DNA from: CAWARU01 sp963784575
GTDB lineage: Bacteria > Pseudomonadota > Gammaproteobacteria > UBA6186 > Azoamicaceae
Reading direction: 5' to 3'
DNA: 64,000 bases
Assembly: GCA_963784575.1 (NCBI GenBank)
Contig: CAWARU010000001.1
Coordinates: 620,001 to 684,000, forward strand
Of the stretch, positions 49,428 through 59,669 are shown piece by piece (within the stretch, counting starts at the first letter, position 1; each line of letters opens with the position of its first letter). The notes beneath the pieces were generated by a model. That model saw only the letters and a program-made list of their open reading frames with translations, had not been told where the DNA came from and searched no databases. The position numbers and the translations under genes were made by a program.

Positions 49428-52400
49428 TAGCGACCTCTTTTACATTTTCATAATTAAACATTTGTTCATGAGTTTCTGATATTTCTTTGATTGTTAAATT
49501 GCCTTTAATAATGGCGCCCCAGCCATTGTCAGGTTTTCCTTTCAAAATAGTTTTCCCCTCAATTATCTTAGTTGCCTTGAGTAACACGACATTCCCGGAA
49601 TAAGATCTCGGACTATAGCTTTTATTTAGTTTGAAATTATTCATTAATTCACTTTTTAAACGCTGCCCGATTTCAGAAGTTGTGCTAACTCCCTGTAAGG
49701 TTATATAATGTTCGAGTTCCCTATCCAGCTGTTTTTTGTCAAGAAGTGTTTGATCATAGGCGGAAAAATTATGGCTATCGATGAGTAAAAGTCTATTTGG
49801 AGGTGATCCTAAAGCTGACAATTGACAAGCCATTTCAAAAGCTACGACCCCCCCAAAGGACCAACCGCCTAATTCCAGTGAATCAAAACTATGTCTCTCT
49901 ATATATTGAATATAATGACTTGCCATCTGCTCAATACTGGTAAAATAGGGCTCTTTTTGTCCAAAATAGGGGTTACTGATGCCGTAAATTGATTTATTAT
50001 GCTTGTAGTCTGCTAAGCTGGTGTATGGAAAAGCAAGTCCTAGCGCTGGGTGCACCAAATAAAGCCTTTGAGCATTATTGTCAACTGTACTGTCTGGGTT
50101 ATTGTCTCCTTTCGTAATTTTTATTATTGGTTTTTGGATAATATTAGGCTCTTCTAATAAAAGTAATATTTTTTCAGCAATTTTTTCAACGGTGGGGCTT
50201 CTGAAAATTTCACTTATTTGAATGGTTTTCTTGAATTCTTTTTTAATTTGAGAGGAAATGACAAGTAATGTTAATGAATTTGCACCTGCTTGAAATAGAT
50301 TTTCGTTCACAGCAACAGAGGAAACACCTAAAATCTCAGCAATAATTTTGACAATCCTGAATTCAACTTCATTTCGTGGTGCAATTTTTGCATTGGAATC
50401 AATATTAATTTGTATTTCCGATAATATATTTTTATCCACCTTGCCGTTTGAATTCCGAGGGAGAAACTCTAAGAAAATATATTGGCTTGGTTGCATATAT
50501 TGTGGGAGCTCTTCAGCTAAAAAGCTCGCAATGTTTGAACGTAGATAATTTCTATCTACGTCACTTAGTGTTTGATTAGATTCATAATCTTTGCGAGGAA
50601 TATGATTAAAGTCAGGAACAATATAGGCAACTAGTTGTTTTTTTCTCAAACTAAACGTCTTTCTAAAAACAACGCACTCTCTCACATAAATATGTTTGTT
50701 CAAAACAGATTCAATTTCGCGAGCTTCGATTCGAATACCATTGATTTTAATCTGTTCATCCTGCCTGCCAAGATATCTGATATTTCCATTAGAAGTATAT
50801 TGCCCCAAATCTCCTGTTTTATACAGCCGTGATCCTGGTTCGTGACTAAATGGATTAGGAACAAATTTTTCAGCCGTTAAAGCAGGATCATTAATGTATC
50901 CGATAGATAAATTATTACCTGCTAAATATATCTGTCCACTTCCAAAGCCAAAAACGGGGAGTAAGTCATCATTTAATAGATAGGCCATTGTATTCTTTAC
51001 CGATTTGCCTATAATATTTAAATCTTGCTCTCTTTCTTCTTTGTGCTCAGTTCTAGATAATTCATATACAGTTGACCAAACACAATTTTCAGTGGGACCA
51101 TATTCATTATAGAGTTTAGTCAAAGTAAACAATTCACGGTGTTTTTCGTACATATTTGGTGGAATTGCTTCACCCGCAAGAATCAAAGTACTTAAGTTAT
51201 TGTACTTTTTGGTATCCCCCGGCCGCCTGCTATTTTGGATATTATTCAATAATTCAATGTATAATGAAGGCGTCAGTAAAATATGGGTTAGCTTGTCTTC
51301 ATTTAAGATGGAGCGTAAGACTTCGAAATCATATGAAGCTGGAATCACTAATTCTGCGCCTGTTAGGAGAGACCAAAAAATTCCGGCGACGGAGCTGTCA
51401 AAATGGAAAGGAGAAAGTAATAGGTACTGATGCACGGGATCAGGGTAATACTGAAGCCTTGCCAATGTTGAATTGACTAAGTTCCCATGTGTAACGAGAA
51501 CTCCTTTAGGATTACCACTTGTTCCTGAAGTAAACAGACAATATGCAATGTCATTAGCAGTTATTGGAATATCGGGGTTAGCGCTGGAGTACTTATCAAG
51601 ATCATTGAAATCAATGACATTACCCATTGAAAAAAACTCTGCAAAATTCGGAGCGAGAGGTCTATCACAAATAATTGTTTCTACTCGGCTTTCCTTCAGT
51701 AAAAGTTTAAGGCGTGTCAGAGGCAGCTTATGATCAAGTATGAGGTACCCTCTCCCCGCTTTTAGAATAGCTATAATCCCTTTTAAAGTATTCAGCTTGT
51801 TTTCGGTATATAGAGCAATGAGCTTATACCGGGAACTATGAGGAGAATTCTCAATGATTTTGTGAGCTAATTTGTTCCCAGCAATATTTAAATCACCATA
51901 ACCAATGCTTTCTTCAGAGCAGGATGCGGCGATAGCATTTGGAATTTCTAAGGCTTTTTTCTCAAATAGGTGGTGTATTGCTTCAGAGAATCTATCATCA
52001 AAAGTATTAGGGAACCCCTGACAAGGTGAAGGATGAGCAGCAGAGACAACACCTCCAAGATAGCTTCTATATTCATAGATGGTATTGTTAGGGTTTTTGG
52101 CAATAAAATCGTACAGATCTGACAGTAGGTTTGCCATAGAAACTATATCTTCATGAAAAAATAAATCAGTCGCATATTCTAAAGTAAAATTGAGTTCACC
52201 AGTTTCATTTTCTTCACACATTAAAGTTAAATCGAATTTAGACACGGGATAATCTGGCATGAGTAGGCTTCCACTCAAACCCTCAAATTTTACTCGAGCT
52301 GATGACTTATAAAATCCAAACATAATCTGAAAGCAAGGGTGGAATGAGATGTCACGTTCTATTTTTAAGTGATCAACCAGAACTTCAAAGGGAATGTCCT

Positions 52401-55191
52401 GATGTTGATAGGCTTCCAGGCTGGTTTTTCTTACATCAAAAAGCAATTCTGCAAATGATGACTGGATGCTTAACTCAGTTCTTAACACCAAGGTATTTGC
52501 AAAAAAGCCGACAATTTTTTCCACTCCGGCATAGTGTCTATTTGCAATTGGAGTTCCGATGACAATATCTTTATTATCTGTGTAATAATTGAGTAATACT
52601 TTAAAACCAGATAAGAGGACCATAAAAAGCGTTGCTTGCCTTTCCGCTCCAAGCGCCTTTAAGTTTTGAACCGTTTCTTCTTTTAAGGAAAAACTGTAAT
52701 AACGTCCCTCATGACTTGGCTTTAAAGGCCGTTGTTTAGCGAATGGAAGACGGAAAAAACCTGGCAAATTTGCTAGCTTATTTTTCCAATAAAGTAATTG
52801 CTGCTCCAAGTGCTCATCTTTGAGCCAGCTTTTTTGCCAAACTATAAAGTCCATGTAGCTAAAGGTCGGGCCCTGGGACAGTGCTTCATCTGTCTTTTGA
52901 TAGGAATTATAAAATAAAGCCAGATCATTTAATATTATCTCCACAGACAGAGCATCACCGACAATATGGTGCAAGGTCATTGCAAGAATACTGTCATCTT
53001 CCTCTACCATAAATAAATTTGCTCTGAAAAGAGGTTTCGTGAAATCGAATTTACTATTGGCTAATGATTTTAATTCGTTTTGAAGCAGTTCTTCTTTCTT
53101 GCTCTTTGAAATTTTTTTTAAATTTGAAACATTAAGCACAATGTGGTTGTTTTCCAGTACTTTTTGATAGGGAACACCCCCTTGTTCACTAAAGACTACG
53201 GAAAGAATAGAGTGAGCTTCCACTACTTTATCTATAGCGGCAGTTATAGCAGCAACATTTAAATTGCCTTTAAGACGCACAATAATTGGAATATGGTAGA
53301 CGCATTTATTTGGAAATAACTGTTCCAGGAACCAAATGCGCTGTTGAGCAAATGAAAGTGGGTAAGTTTCAAGATGGGTATTTTGCAGAATAGGTATTGT
53401 GTCTGAACTCATTTTTAATAAATGACTAATATGTGTTGCCATTGCTTCTAGTGTAGAGTGCTCAAATGCCGCTCTTATTGAAAAATCAATTTCAAATTGA
53501 CGGCGAATATGGACGATAAGTCGCATTGCATTAAGCGAATGTCCGCCCTTTTTAAAGAAGCAATCAAATAATGAAATTGACTTAATATCAATTTTTAGAA
53601 TTTCACTCCAAATGAATTGTAATTGGCTTTCTATAGCATTAAAAGGCCTTTGATCTTCAGGTATAATAGGATGGTTTGTACGGAGTTGATCTGGGTAGAG
53701 GGACTGTAAAGCTTGCCTGTCTAATTTTCCATTACGAGTGATGGGGATCTTGTCGATAAAGATTATATCAGACGGAACCATATAATGGGGTAATTTTGCT
53801 TTTGCAAGTAAGAGTAAGGATTCCGCAATATTATGGTTATCATTGATGGACTTCTGCTCGTCATTTTTTATTACATAGGCGATCAATTTTGGACTCTGTT
53901 CAGAAGTACTAACTAATACAATAGCCATTTTTATAAGATTGCTTTGTTTCAATATATTTTCAATTTCCTGTAATTCTACTCTGTATCCGCGAATTTTTAC
54001 CTGAAAATCAGCTCTTCCTAGATATACAACCTCCCCTCTTTTATTATAGTATCCAAGATCTCCCGTTTGGTACATGCGTTCACCTGAAATTGGACTGAAG
54101 GGATCTGGAATAAATCGCTCTGCTGTTAAACCTGGACGGTTTAAGTATCCTCTTCCAAGCCCAATACCTGAAAGATAAATTTCTCCTGGCAGTTCGGGGG
54201 GTAAAAATTGAAGATTTGCTCCTAAAACATAGATTCTAATATTATCGATAGGAAGCCCAATGGGGACACAAAAAGGTGTGCTATTTCGTAGACATCTAAA
54301 ATGAGTGACATCAATTGCAGCTTCTGCAGGACCATAGACATTACTAACATTTGGAACAAGCTTAAAACAGCGTTCAAGCAAATCCGTGTCGAATTTTTCT
54401 CCCCCCACAAAAAGTTGCCTTAATGACTTGCAATGAATCTCTGTTGCATAATATAAAAATTCTCGAAGAACCGATGGCACGAAGTGAACGATGCTTACCT
54501 TGAATTTTTGTATCAGAGCAGCCAGAATAGTTACGTCTTTATTTCCTTCCGCAGGGACAGTAACTATACAGGCACCAGAAATTAATGGCCCAAATATTTC
54601 CCAGACAGAGACATCAAAACTGCAATTTGTTTTGTTAAGGATGACATCCTGAGCATCTATCTTATAGCTCTCCTTCATCCATAGAATTCTGTTCATTAGA
54701 CCTTGATGAGTATTTGCTGCTCCCTTTGGCCTTCCAGTAGAACCCGAGGTATAGATTACATAAGCTAAGCTCTGCGGATTTTGTGGGTGGTTTCGTCGAG
54801 TCATGTCATGATAAATCTGGCCGTCATATTTAATTTCTTTCCATTGATCAATGACAATGATTTTTGCTTTAAGAGCGCTTAATTTCTTCATCTTGTCAGA
54901 TGAAGTAATTAGCGTCAAAAACTGGGTTTCTTCTTTAATTAATTCAAGACGCTCAAGGGGAAGATTTGAATCTAGCGGCAGGTAGACAAAACCCGTTCTG
55001 AGGCAAGAAAGAGCGGCAATAATGCATTCATATTCCTCATCCATTTTTGCTGCCAAATTTATTCGCGAACGAACCCCGATAGCGTAATGTTCATTGGCAT
55101 CCGGTAACCCAAAGTACTCGGGCAAATCAGCTGTAACTTTACGACATAGCTCTTCAGCAAGATCGGTAGAGATGACTTCAATTTTTCTCAT
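49417..55191 (-). CDS. Nonribosomal peptide synthetase, A-PCP-C-A-PCP-TE (dipeptide-type)
   Basis: The 1924-residue enzyme has no starting C domain. Adenylation domain 1 (about 1-500; core YVIYTSGSTGRPKG at 144, NGKLDR near 488) gives an eight-residue pocket code D-V-W-H-F-G-V-I-D, close to known serine codes (DVWHxSLxD). A carrier with Ser552 (GGHSL) follows, then a condensation domain with HHIVGDA (741-747) where the usual last Gly is Ala. Adenylation domain 2 (core FTSGTSGNPKG) has code D-S-A-L-I-A-E-V-W, which I cannot assign. A second carrier (GANSL, Ser1639) and a thioesterase (GWSFGG Ser1778, His1908) end it. It should make and release a two-residue product, probably modified by the SyrP-like enzyme. 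No phosphopantetheinyl transferase or exporter is in the window. Confidence 0.92.
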   Translation of the reverse strand: MRKIEVISTDLAEELCRKVTADLPEYFGLPDANEHYAIGVRSRINLAAKMDEEYECIIAALSCLRTGFVYLPLDSNLPLERLELIKEETQFLTLITSSDKMKKLSALKAKIIVIDQWKEIKYDGQIYHDMTRRNHPQNPQSLAYVIYTSGSTGRPKGAANTHQGLMNRILWMKESYKIDAQDVILNKTNCSFDVSVWEIFGPLISGACIVTVPAEGNKDVTILAALIQKFKVSIVHFVPSVLREFLYYATEIHCKSLRQLFVGGEKFDTDLLERCFKLVPNVSNVYGPAEAAIDVTHFRCLRNSTPFCVPIGLPIDNIRIYVLGANLQFLPPELPGEIYLSGIGLGRGYLNRPGLTAERFIPDPFSPISGERMYQTGDLGYYNKRGEVVYLGRADFQVKIRGYRVELQEIENILKQSNLIKMAIVLVSTSEQSPKLIAYVIKNDEQKSINDNHNIAESLLLLAKAKLPHYMVPSDIIFIDKIPITRNGKLDRQALQSLYPDQLRTNHPIIPEDQRPFNAIESQLQFIWSEILKIDIKSISLFDCFFKKGGHSLNAMRLIVHIRRQFEIDFSIRAAFEHSTLEAMATHISHLLKMSSDTIPILQNTHLETYPLSFAQQRIWFLEQLFPNKCVYHIPIIVRLKGNLNVAAITAAIDKVVEAHSILSVVFSEQGGVPYQKVLENNHIVLNVSNLKKISKSKKEELLQNELKSLANSKFDFTKPLFRANLFMVEEDDSILAMTLHHIVGDALSVEIILNDLALFYNSYQKTDEALSQGPTFSYMDFIVWQKSWLKDEHLEQQLLYWKNKLANLPGFFRLPFAKQRPLKPSHEGRYYSFSLKEETVQNLKALGAERQATLFMVLLSGFKVLLNYYTDNKDIVIGTPIANRHYAGVEKIVGFFANTLVLRTELSIQSSFAELLFDVRKTSLEAYQHQDIPFEVLVDHLKIERDISFHPCFQIMFGFYKSSARVKFEGLSGSLLMPDYPVSKFDLTLMCEENETGELNFTLEYATDLFFHEDIVSMANLLSDLYDFIAKNPNNTIYEYRSYLGGVVSAAHPSPCQGFPNTFDDRFSEAIHHLFEKKALEIPNAIAASCSEESIGYGDLNIAGNKLAHKIIENSPHSSRYKLIALYTENKLNTLKGIIAILKAGRGYLILDHKLPLTRLKLLLKESRVETIICDRPLAPNFAEFFSMGNVIDFNDLDKYSSANPDIPITANDIAYCLFTSGTSGNPKGVLVTHGNLVNSTLARLQYYPDPVHQYLLLSPFHFDSSVAGIFWSLLTGAELVIPASYDFEVLRSILNEDKLTHILLTPSLYIELLNNIQNSRRPGDTKKYNNLSTLILAGEAIPPNMYEKHRELFTLTKLYNEYGPTENCVWSTVYELSRTEHKEEREQDLNIIGKSVKNTMAYLLNDDLLPVFGFGSGQIYLAGNNLSIGYINDPALTAEKFVPNPFSHEPGSRLYKTGDLGQYTSNGNIRYLGRQDEQIKINGIRIEAREIESVLNKHIYVRECVVFRKTFSLRKKQLVAYIVPDFNHIPRKDYESNQTLSDVDRNYLRSNIASFLAEELPQYMQPSQYIFLEFLPRNSNGKVDKNILSEIQINIDSNAKIAPRNEVEFRIVKIIAEILGVSSVAVNENLFQAGANSLTLLVISSQIKKEFKKTIQISEIFRSPTVEKIAEKILLLLEEPNIIQKPIIKITKGDNNPDSTVDNNAQRLYLVHPALGLAFPYTSLADYKHNKSIYGISNPYFGQKEPYFTSIEQMASHYIQYIERHSFDSLELGGWSFGGVVAFEMACQLSALGSPPNRLLLIDSHNFSAYDQTLLDKKQLDRELEHYITLQGVSTTSEIGQRLKSELMNNFKLNKSYSPRSYSGNVVLLKATKIIEGKTILKGKPDNGWGAIIKGNLTIKEISETHEQMFNYENVKEVANEI

Positions 55192-55656
55192 AATCCTGTC
55201 CTTCTTTCAATACTTTCTGTCAAACCATACACTCTTTAAATAATTTAATAGATTTACTATTTTAGCATAGTGTCCGAAAAATCGGCACTTGCAATGGAAT
55301 TAAAGAGAATGAGTATTCACGAGCACTGATTACAAATATTGTTATTTTAAAAGAACCTTTTAAAGATAATTTCGATGTGGAATAATTAGTCCATTATTGG
55401 CCTATTACGCCCTTTTCTTCTTAATGCTACCATTACAGAAAATGAATGGATGCACATGCTGTTTTATAGATCGATTAAAGAGATAAAATATCCTTTTAAT
55501 TATTTATTCAACTAAATTGTCTGTAAAATTGTTATTTAAAGGATGGACATCGAATTATATTGAGTTAAAATTAAGTTTTTAAAAATCGTAAAAACATTCA
55601 TTTCATGATTAAAAGGTATAGTTAAATGAAATTAAATTCGAAAGTGAAATCTTGGA
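55192..55656. other. Promoter region of the NRPS operon
   Basis: This 465-bp AT-rich region separates the divergent NRPS operon and the next genes. I see no coding frame of good quality and no repeat. The NRPS ATG at 55191 is preceded by GAAAGAAGGACAGG (minus strand), a usable ribosome site. Confidence 0.5.
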
Positions 55657-55779
55657 ATGTGTAACTCGCAAGATACTCAAAATGCCGTTAAGCTTTACCA
55701 ATTAGCTACAATCGCCCTGCTTAATGGAATTTCAAAAAATTGCTTGGGAATACTAATCTTCAATTATGGGAATGGATAA
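55657..55779 (+). pseudogene. Possible Sel1-like repeat gene fragment
   Basis: A 40-codon frame reads SQDTQNAVKLYQLATIALL then LGILIFNYGNG, which fits one Sel1-like repeat (A-x-x-L-Y-x-x-A ... LG-x-L-x3-G-x-G). It ends at TAA 55777-55779, overlapping the next gene's frame. It is too short to be a working Sel1 protein and probably is the remnant of a larger gene, possibly the lost beginning of the following one. Confidence 0.35.
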
Positions 55780-55781
55780 AA

Positions 55782-56453
55782 ATGAAATACCACTGTAAAT
55801 ACCCCAACAAATTAACAATTAAAGGCTATCTTCAAAAGAAGTTTGAAGAATATAAAAGTTCTGGACAGTATCTCAATCTTTTTGATGGTGAACTCAAGAC
55901 TTTTTTAGGATATATAATATTAAAAATTCATTTAATTCTGAGTTGTTCAAAAGAGAAATTACAACAACATTTAGAGCTACTGTTAAAAATTGATAGCATA
56001 TCAAAACAAGAATTTTTGGCAATTACAGAAGATTGGGAAGAATCTAATTCTGCTGGCGCTTTGTGTTTGATTATGCATGACTCAACCGCAGCCATTGATG
56101 TGATCTCCAACAATTTGAAAAAAAAATTTCGAAGCGATATGAATAGTCATTATGAAAGGTTTTTGAGAGATGCAACAGTGAGCTGCATAAAGGATGTGAC
56201 AGCAGCTAACCAAGTGAATTCCACTATCAAAAAGGTTAGATTTGAATTTGACGATGCAGCTATATCAAAAAGTGAAAATAGACCTAAAAGTCTCAGAAAA
56301 ACTTTTCGTGACCATGATGCTGGCACAAAGAATTATCAGTATGACAGACATAAATCTCTTGTCAAAGAAGAAAGAAAAACGGCTAAGGGTCATAAAAGGA
56401 TCCCTGATGATGGTTCGAATCGGATGGGTTTCAAGACCTTTAGTAACTTTTAG
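55782..56453 (+). CDS. Hypothetical protein with KTFSNF end
   Basis: From the ATG at 55782 (after GGATAAAA) the product has 223 residues; a TTG at 55740 would add 14. The first half is helical (YLQKKFEEYKSSGQYLNLFD, then a Leu/Ile-rich helix); the second is Lys/Arg/Asp-rich and probably disordered. It ends in RMGFKTFSNF, a near-match to the penultimate-Phe tails (KTFS) extended by two residues. Family unknown. It lies divergent from the NRPS operon; no functional link is shown. Confidence 0.5.
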   Translation: MKYHCKYPNKLTIKGYLQKKFEEYKSSGQYLNLFDGELKTFLGYIILKIHLILSCSKEKLQQHLELLLKIDSISKQEFLAITEDWEESNSAGALCLIMHDSTAAIDVISNNLKKKFRSDMNSHYERFLRDATVSCIKDVTAANQVNSTIKKVRFEFDDAAISKSENRPKSLRKTFRDHDAGTKNYQYDRHKSLVKEERKTAKGHKRIPDDGSNRMGFKTFSNF

Positions 56454-56968
56454 TCTCAAATGTTGATTTTTACAAGAATGAATATTTTTTAAACGATATA
56501 TTGTCAAGTCTCTATTTCGGAAAACAAATGTGTCGACAACAAAAATGTGATTATTAAAGAGATAATTTGTTCAAAAATGATACTTGACACCTAAGCAAAA
56601 AAATTTTCAGTTATTAATTGCAAGGGTGTTTCTTGTGCAAGGGGACGTATCAGCAACGATAAAAAAAACCACGAAAGATTTGTCGGAAATTGTAAATAAT
56701 ATTATCAAACTCCTACCAGAAAAAAAATTGTAGAATTATAGATGCTAAACTAGCATCCTAAGGGCTATTGCATATTGCAGCGGCCTGGCACCCAAACTCC
56801 ATACAAACTCCTCAACCCTAGCCGTATAGAGGGCATGATACAAGAGGCGGGCGATTAGCATGCTCTTACATAAATTCATCCTATTGTTGACAAGTCTATT
56901 TGATAAAGATAAGCTGATTCCAATAGCACTTTTGTAAAGTGTATAAAGTAATAAAGTGAAACTTCGTT
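56454..56968. other. Intergenic region with a REP-like phrase
   Basis: The 515-bp gap holds no good coding frame. Around 56768-56791 it contains TATTGCAGCGGCCTGGCAC, nearly identical to one arm of the palindrome at 61977-62041 (TATTGCAGAGACCTGGCAC), so both probably belong to one dispersed repeat family. A candidate promoter for the PAS-LuxR gene should lie in the last 100 bp, but I cannot fix it. Confidence 0.45.
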
Positions 56969-57658
56969 ATGTTAAATAATTTTGATTTTGTCAATCAATT
57001 ACCAGGGCTTATCAATGTAAAAGATGCCCAATCCAGATGCGTCGCCATTAGCCCTGAGTTCTCGCAGCTTATAGGCTGCCAATCTCCCTATGAGTTTCTC
57101 GGTAAAATTGACCACCAAATTCCTTGTCAGGCCGTCGAATATGCCAACGAATTTATTAAAAGGGATAAACAGGTCGTTAATGTTGGAAAAAAAAATATTT
57201 CTTTGGACATTATTCAATATATCTCAGGATGGAAGATCCTACTTATCGAAAAAAATCCTATTTTCAACAATAAAGGCAAAGTCGTTAATTTATTTGCTCA
57301 TGCTATTGATTTATCGAATAGTAGTCAATTCAAAGTTTATATGAATTTTCATCAACTTGATAGCAAATTATTTGGAAAACCTCTAAAATCTACGAGCTAC
57401 ACTTTAAATTCTGAATACACCCCCATTCCTCTGACTGAAAAACAAGAAAACTGCTTATTCCTATTAGTTAGAGGAAAGACTGTGAAAGAAATTGCTAAAA
57501 TACTACAGCTCTCGCCCAGAACCGTCGAATGTCATATTGAAGCGATAAAAATTAAATTGGATTGCCAATATAAATCGGAAATCGTAGGAAAGGCCATCGA
57601 AAAAGGTTTCCTGCATTATATTCCCAAAATTCTACAACATAACCTCAGTTCAATTTAG
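56969..57658 (+). CDS. PAS-domain LuxR-type transcription regulator
   Basis: The 229-residue product has an N-terminal PAS-like sensor (LPGLINVKDAQSRCVAISPEF to the FAHAIDLSN strand, about 10-115) and a C-terminal LuxR-type helix-turn-helix (LTEKQENCLFLLVRGKTVKE then SPRTVECHIEAIKIKL). There is no receiver Asp, so it probably senses a small ligand or redox state directly. It is the nearest regulator upstream of the MACPF-like gene on the same strand and 1.8 kb from the NRPS operon; regulation of either is a guess. Confidence 0.8.
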   Translation: MLNNFDFVNQLPGLINVKDAQSRCVAISPEFSQLIGCQSPYEFLGKIDHQIPCQAVEYANEFIKRDKQVVNVGKKNISLDIIQYISGWKILLIEKNPIFNNKGKVVNLFAHAIDLSNSSQFKVYMNFHQLDSKLFGKPLKSTSYTLNSEYTPIPLTEKQENCLFLLVRGKTVKEIAKILQLSPRTVECHIEAIKIKLDCQYKSEIVGKAIEKGFLHYIPKILQHNLSSI

Positions 57659-57822
57659 CCTAGCTCAATCTGGGTCCAAAACAACCTAATTCTGTTCTAC
57701 CCATTAGCTACCTATTAATAAAACCAATACCCGATTTTTTTACGGTATCTAACAACTAACACCCTAAGTACTCTGAAACTGTAGTCAATTTTAGTTTCAT
57801 TAACATATTTAGGAGAAATGCT

Positions 57823-59376
57823 ATGAGTATTGTATTAGGTGACGCTTGCATCGGGGATGGTTACAACAGTTTATCAGGGGCCCTTCATAGAGGGGCATTA
57901 CATATTCCTGAACAGGCAATTGGAACTGAACCTTTATCAGACTCCCATTTTCATGCTGAATTTATTCATGATAAAGCTCAGAGTCAGAATCGTTTTGCCG
58001 CCTCTGCAAGTGCGACTGTTCCAGTTGCAGCGCATGCAGGTATAAATTTAGGAGCATCATTTGGTATTGACAGCTTTCGAGAGGCAGGTGCAGATGAATT
58101 GTTATTTGTCATTCGATTTCATAGATGGGAAAGAAGTAAATTAGTAAGAGAATTTCGATTTCCAGAAAACATGAATGAAAGGTTACTGCACAGTTGGGAA
58201 ACCTTTTTTGAACAAGCAGGAAATCGTTTTGTTTCAGAGGTTATTTCAGGTAGAATGTATAAAGCAGCTATTAGGTTCAGATTCAATAGTGATGCTGAAA
58301 AAAGAGAGTTCTCGAATTCTGTCAATGTTGGAAATGTAAATTTTGCTTCAGTTGCTACACTTTTTAATCATGTGCGAAACACTGAAAATATACGCATCAA
58401 CTGTGAAGTTGAAACTTTTCAAAAAGGATTAAACATCGCACCACCACCGCATATGGGCAATTTAAAACAATTAATTGACTGGATCAGTGGAATTGGATTG
58501 ACCTGTACAAATGCGCATGAAAACGTTTTATCCCCAAGACCAGCACAATTATATAGTATAGCATCCCCCTATTCTCAAATAGTCGGTACTGATAGACAAA
58601 CTTTATTACAACTTGAGGATGCGATTAAGTACAAAAAAGATTATTTGCAAATCATCGCTAGAATGTCAGAGCGAGCAGAAAGGTTAAAAAGTTATATCGA
58701 AGATACTAACCTTGTGAGAAGAAAGCCAGTAGAGTACAGAACTGCATCAGAGGCTTTAGCTGCATTAAATATAATGAAGGGACAGATCGAGCATAACCGC
58801 ATTGCTGAGGTTATAGGAGTCATATCTCAGTTCAAAAGAGAAGGGATTCGTCTTGAAGGTAGCAATCCTCCGGTTCGATTAAATCTGGGACAAATTTTAA
58901 ATAATTTGAATCAGGCCAGTCATACTGTCAACAAGTTTGTAATTATATATAAATCATCCGATTTACGTCGGAGGAATAGTGATAGGGCTGCCTATAAAAA
59001 GAAAATAAAACATTCTTTATATAGAAAATACCAATCATTAACTCTTGAACCACTTGATCATTATGGGGACAAAGTTATTACCATAAGATACAAAACAAAT
59101 GGTGATAAAAAAACTCTCCGGGATCTAGCTAGTTGTCCTGGGTCTTTAGCCTTCTATTCGGCAGCTACTGGCGTTTTAGATACAAATCAACATCCTGATC
59201 ACCTGCATAATCGTACCCCCTACATCTTAGTAACCCGTCGTTCTCCAGATCAAAAAATTAACAGAGAAGATGGTCAAGACATTGCACGATTAACCTTAGG
59301 GTTGGCTGCTCCTCCTGCAATTACTGAGAACTTAATAATTAATATGCCTCCAAGGCCAAGAGCTAGAGCTAGATAA
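57823..59376 (+). CDS. MACPF-like hypothetical protein, putative pore-former
   Basis: The 517-residue product has no signal peptide. Residues ~125-215 contain FFEQAGNRFVSEVISGRMYK, AAIRFRF, and a later strand INCEVETFQKGL. This layout (aromatic-G-x-x-FV-x-x-I-x-x-G followed by alternating strands and a charged helix) resembles the signature of the membrane-attack-complex/perforin fold and its relatives in venoms. The C-terminal half is helical and basic, ending in PPRPRARAR, without penultimate Phe. AGGAGA precedes the ATG and a strong terminator follows. The fold call is by eye and tentative. Confidence 0.55.
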   Translation: MSIVLGDACIGDGYNSLSGALHRGALHIPEQAIGTEPLSDSHFHAEFIHDKAQSQNRFAASASATVPVAAHAGINLGASFGIDSFREAGADELLFVIRFHRWERSKLVREFRFPENMNERLLHSWETFFEQAGNRFVSEVISGRMYKAAIRFRFNSDAEKREFSNSVNVGNVNFASVATLFNHVRNTENIRINCEVETFQKGLNIAPPPHMGNLKQLIDWISGIGLTCTNAHENVLSPRPAQLYSIASPYSQIVGTDRQTLLQLEDAIKYKKDYLQIIARMSERAERLKSYIEDTNLVRRKPVEYRTASEALAALNIMKGQIEHNRIAEVIGVISQFKREGIRLEGSNPPVRLNLGQILNNLNQASHTVNKFVIIYKSSDLRRRNSDRAAYKKKIKHSLYRKYQSLTLEPLDHYGDKVITIRYKTNGDKKTLRDLASCPGSLAFYSAATGVLDTNQHPDHLHNRTPYILVTRRSPDQKINREDGQDIARLTLGLAAPPAITENLIINMPPRPRARAR

Positions 59377-59392
59377 ACTACGCAACAACAGA

Positions 59393-59449
59393 GCTGCTTG
59401 GAGTTGAAGAATTGTCATTATTTCTTCTTCAAGCAGCCCTTTATTTTTT
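59393..59449 (+). terminator. Rho-independent terminator after the MACPF-like gene
   Basis: GCTGCTTG (59393-59400) pairs perfectly with CAAGCAGC (59430-59437), extended inward by GAAGAA/TTCTTC with a small bulge, and is followed by CCTTTATTTTTTC. It begins 17 bp after the stop codon. The 220 bp that follow hold nothing recognised. Confidence 0.75.
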
Positions 59450-59669
59450 CTTCCTTAACTCTATAATATATCTTTGAAATCTAGCAGGTGAAAGATCCGT
59501 AAATTCAGATATCAATTCATTTTAACCGGTTCCAGTGCTCGTAAATAAAAAAGAACAAGCGCGGATTTGTTGGGTGGTAGCGCGGTAAAACTAGAACTAT
59601 ACCCTTTTATTGCCATCGAATTAAGCGATTTGTTTAATACAACGATCTATTCTTCGTGAAAGTTTGCGA

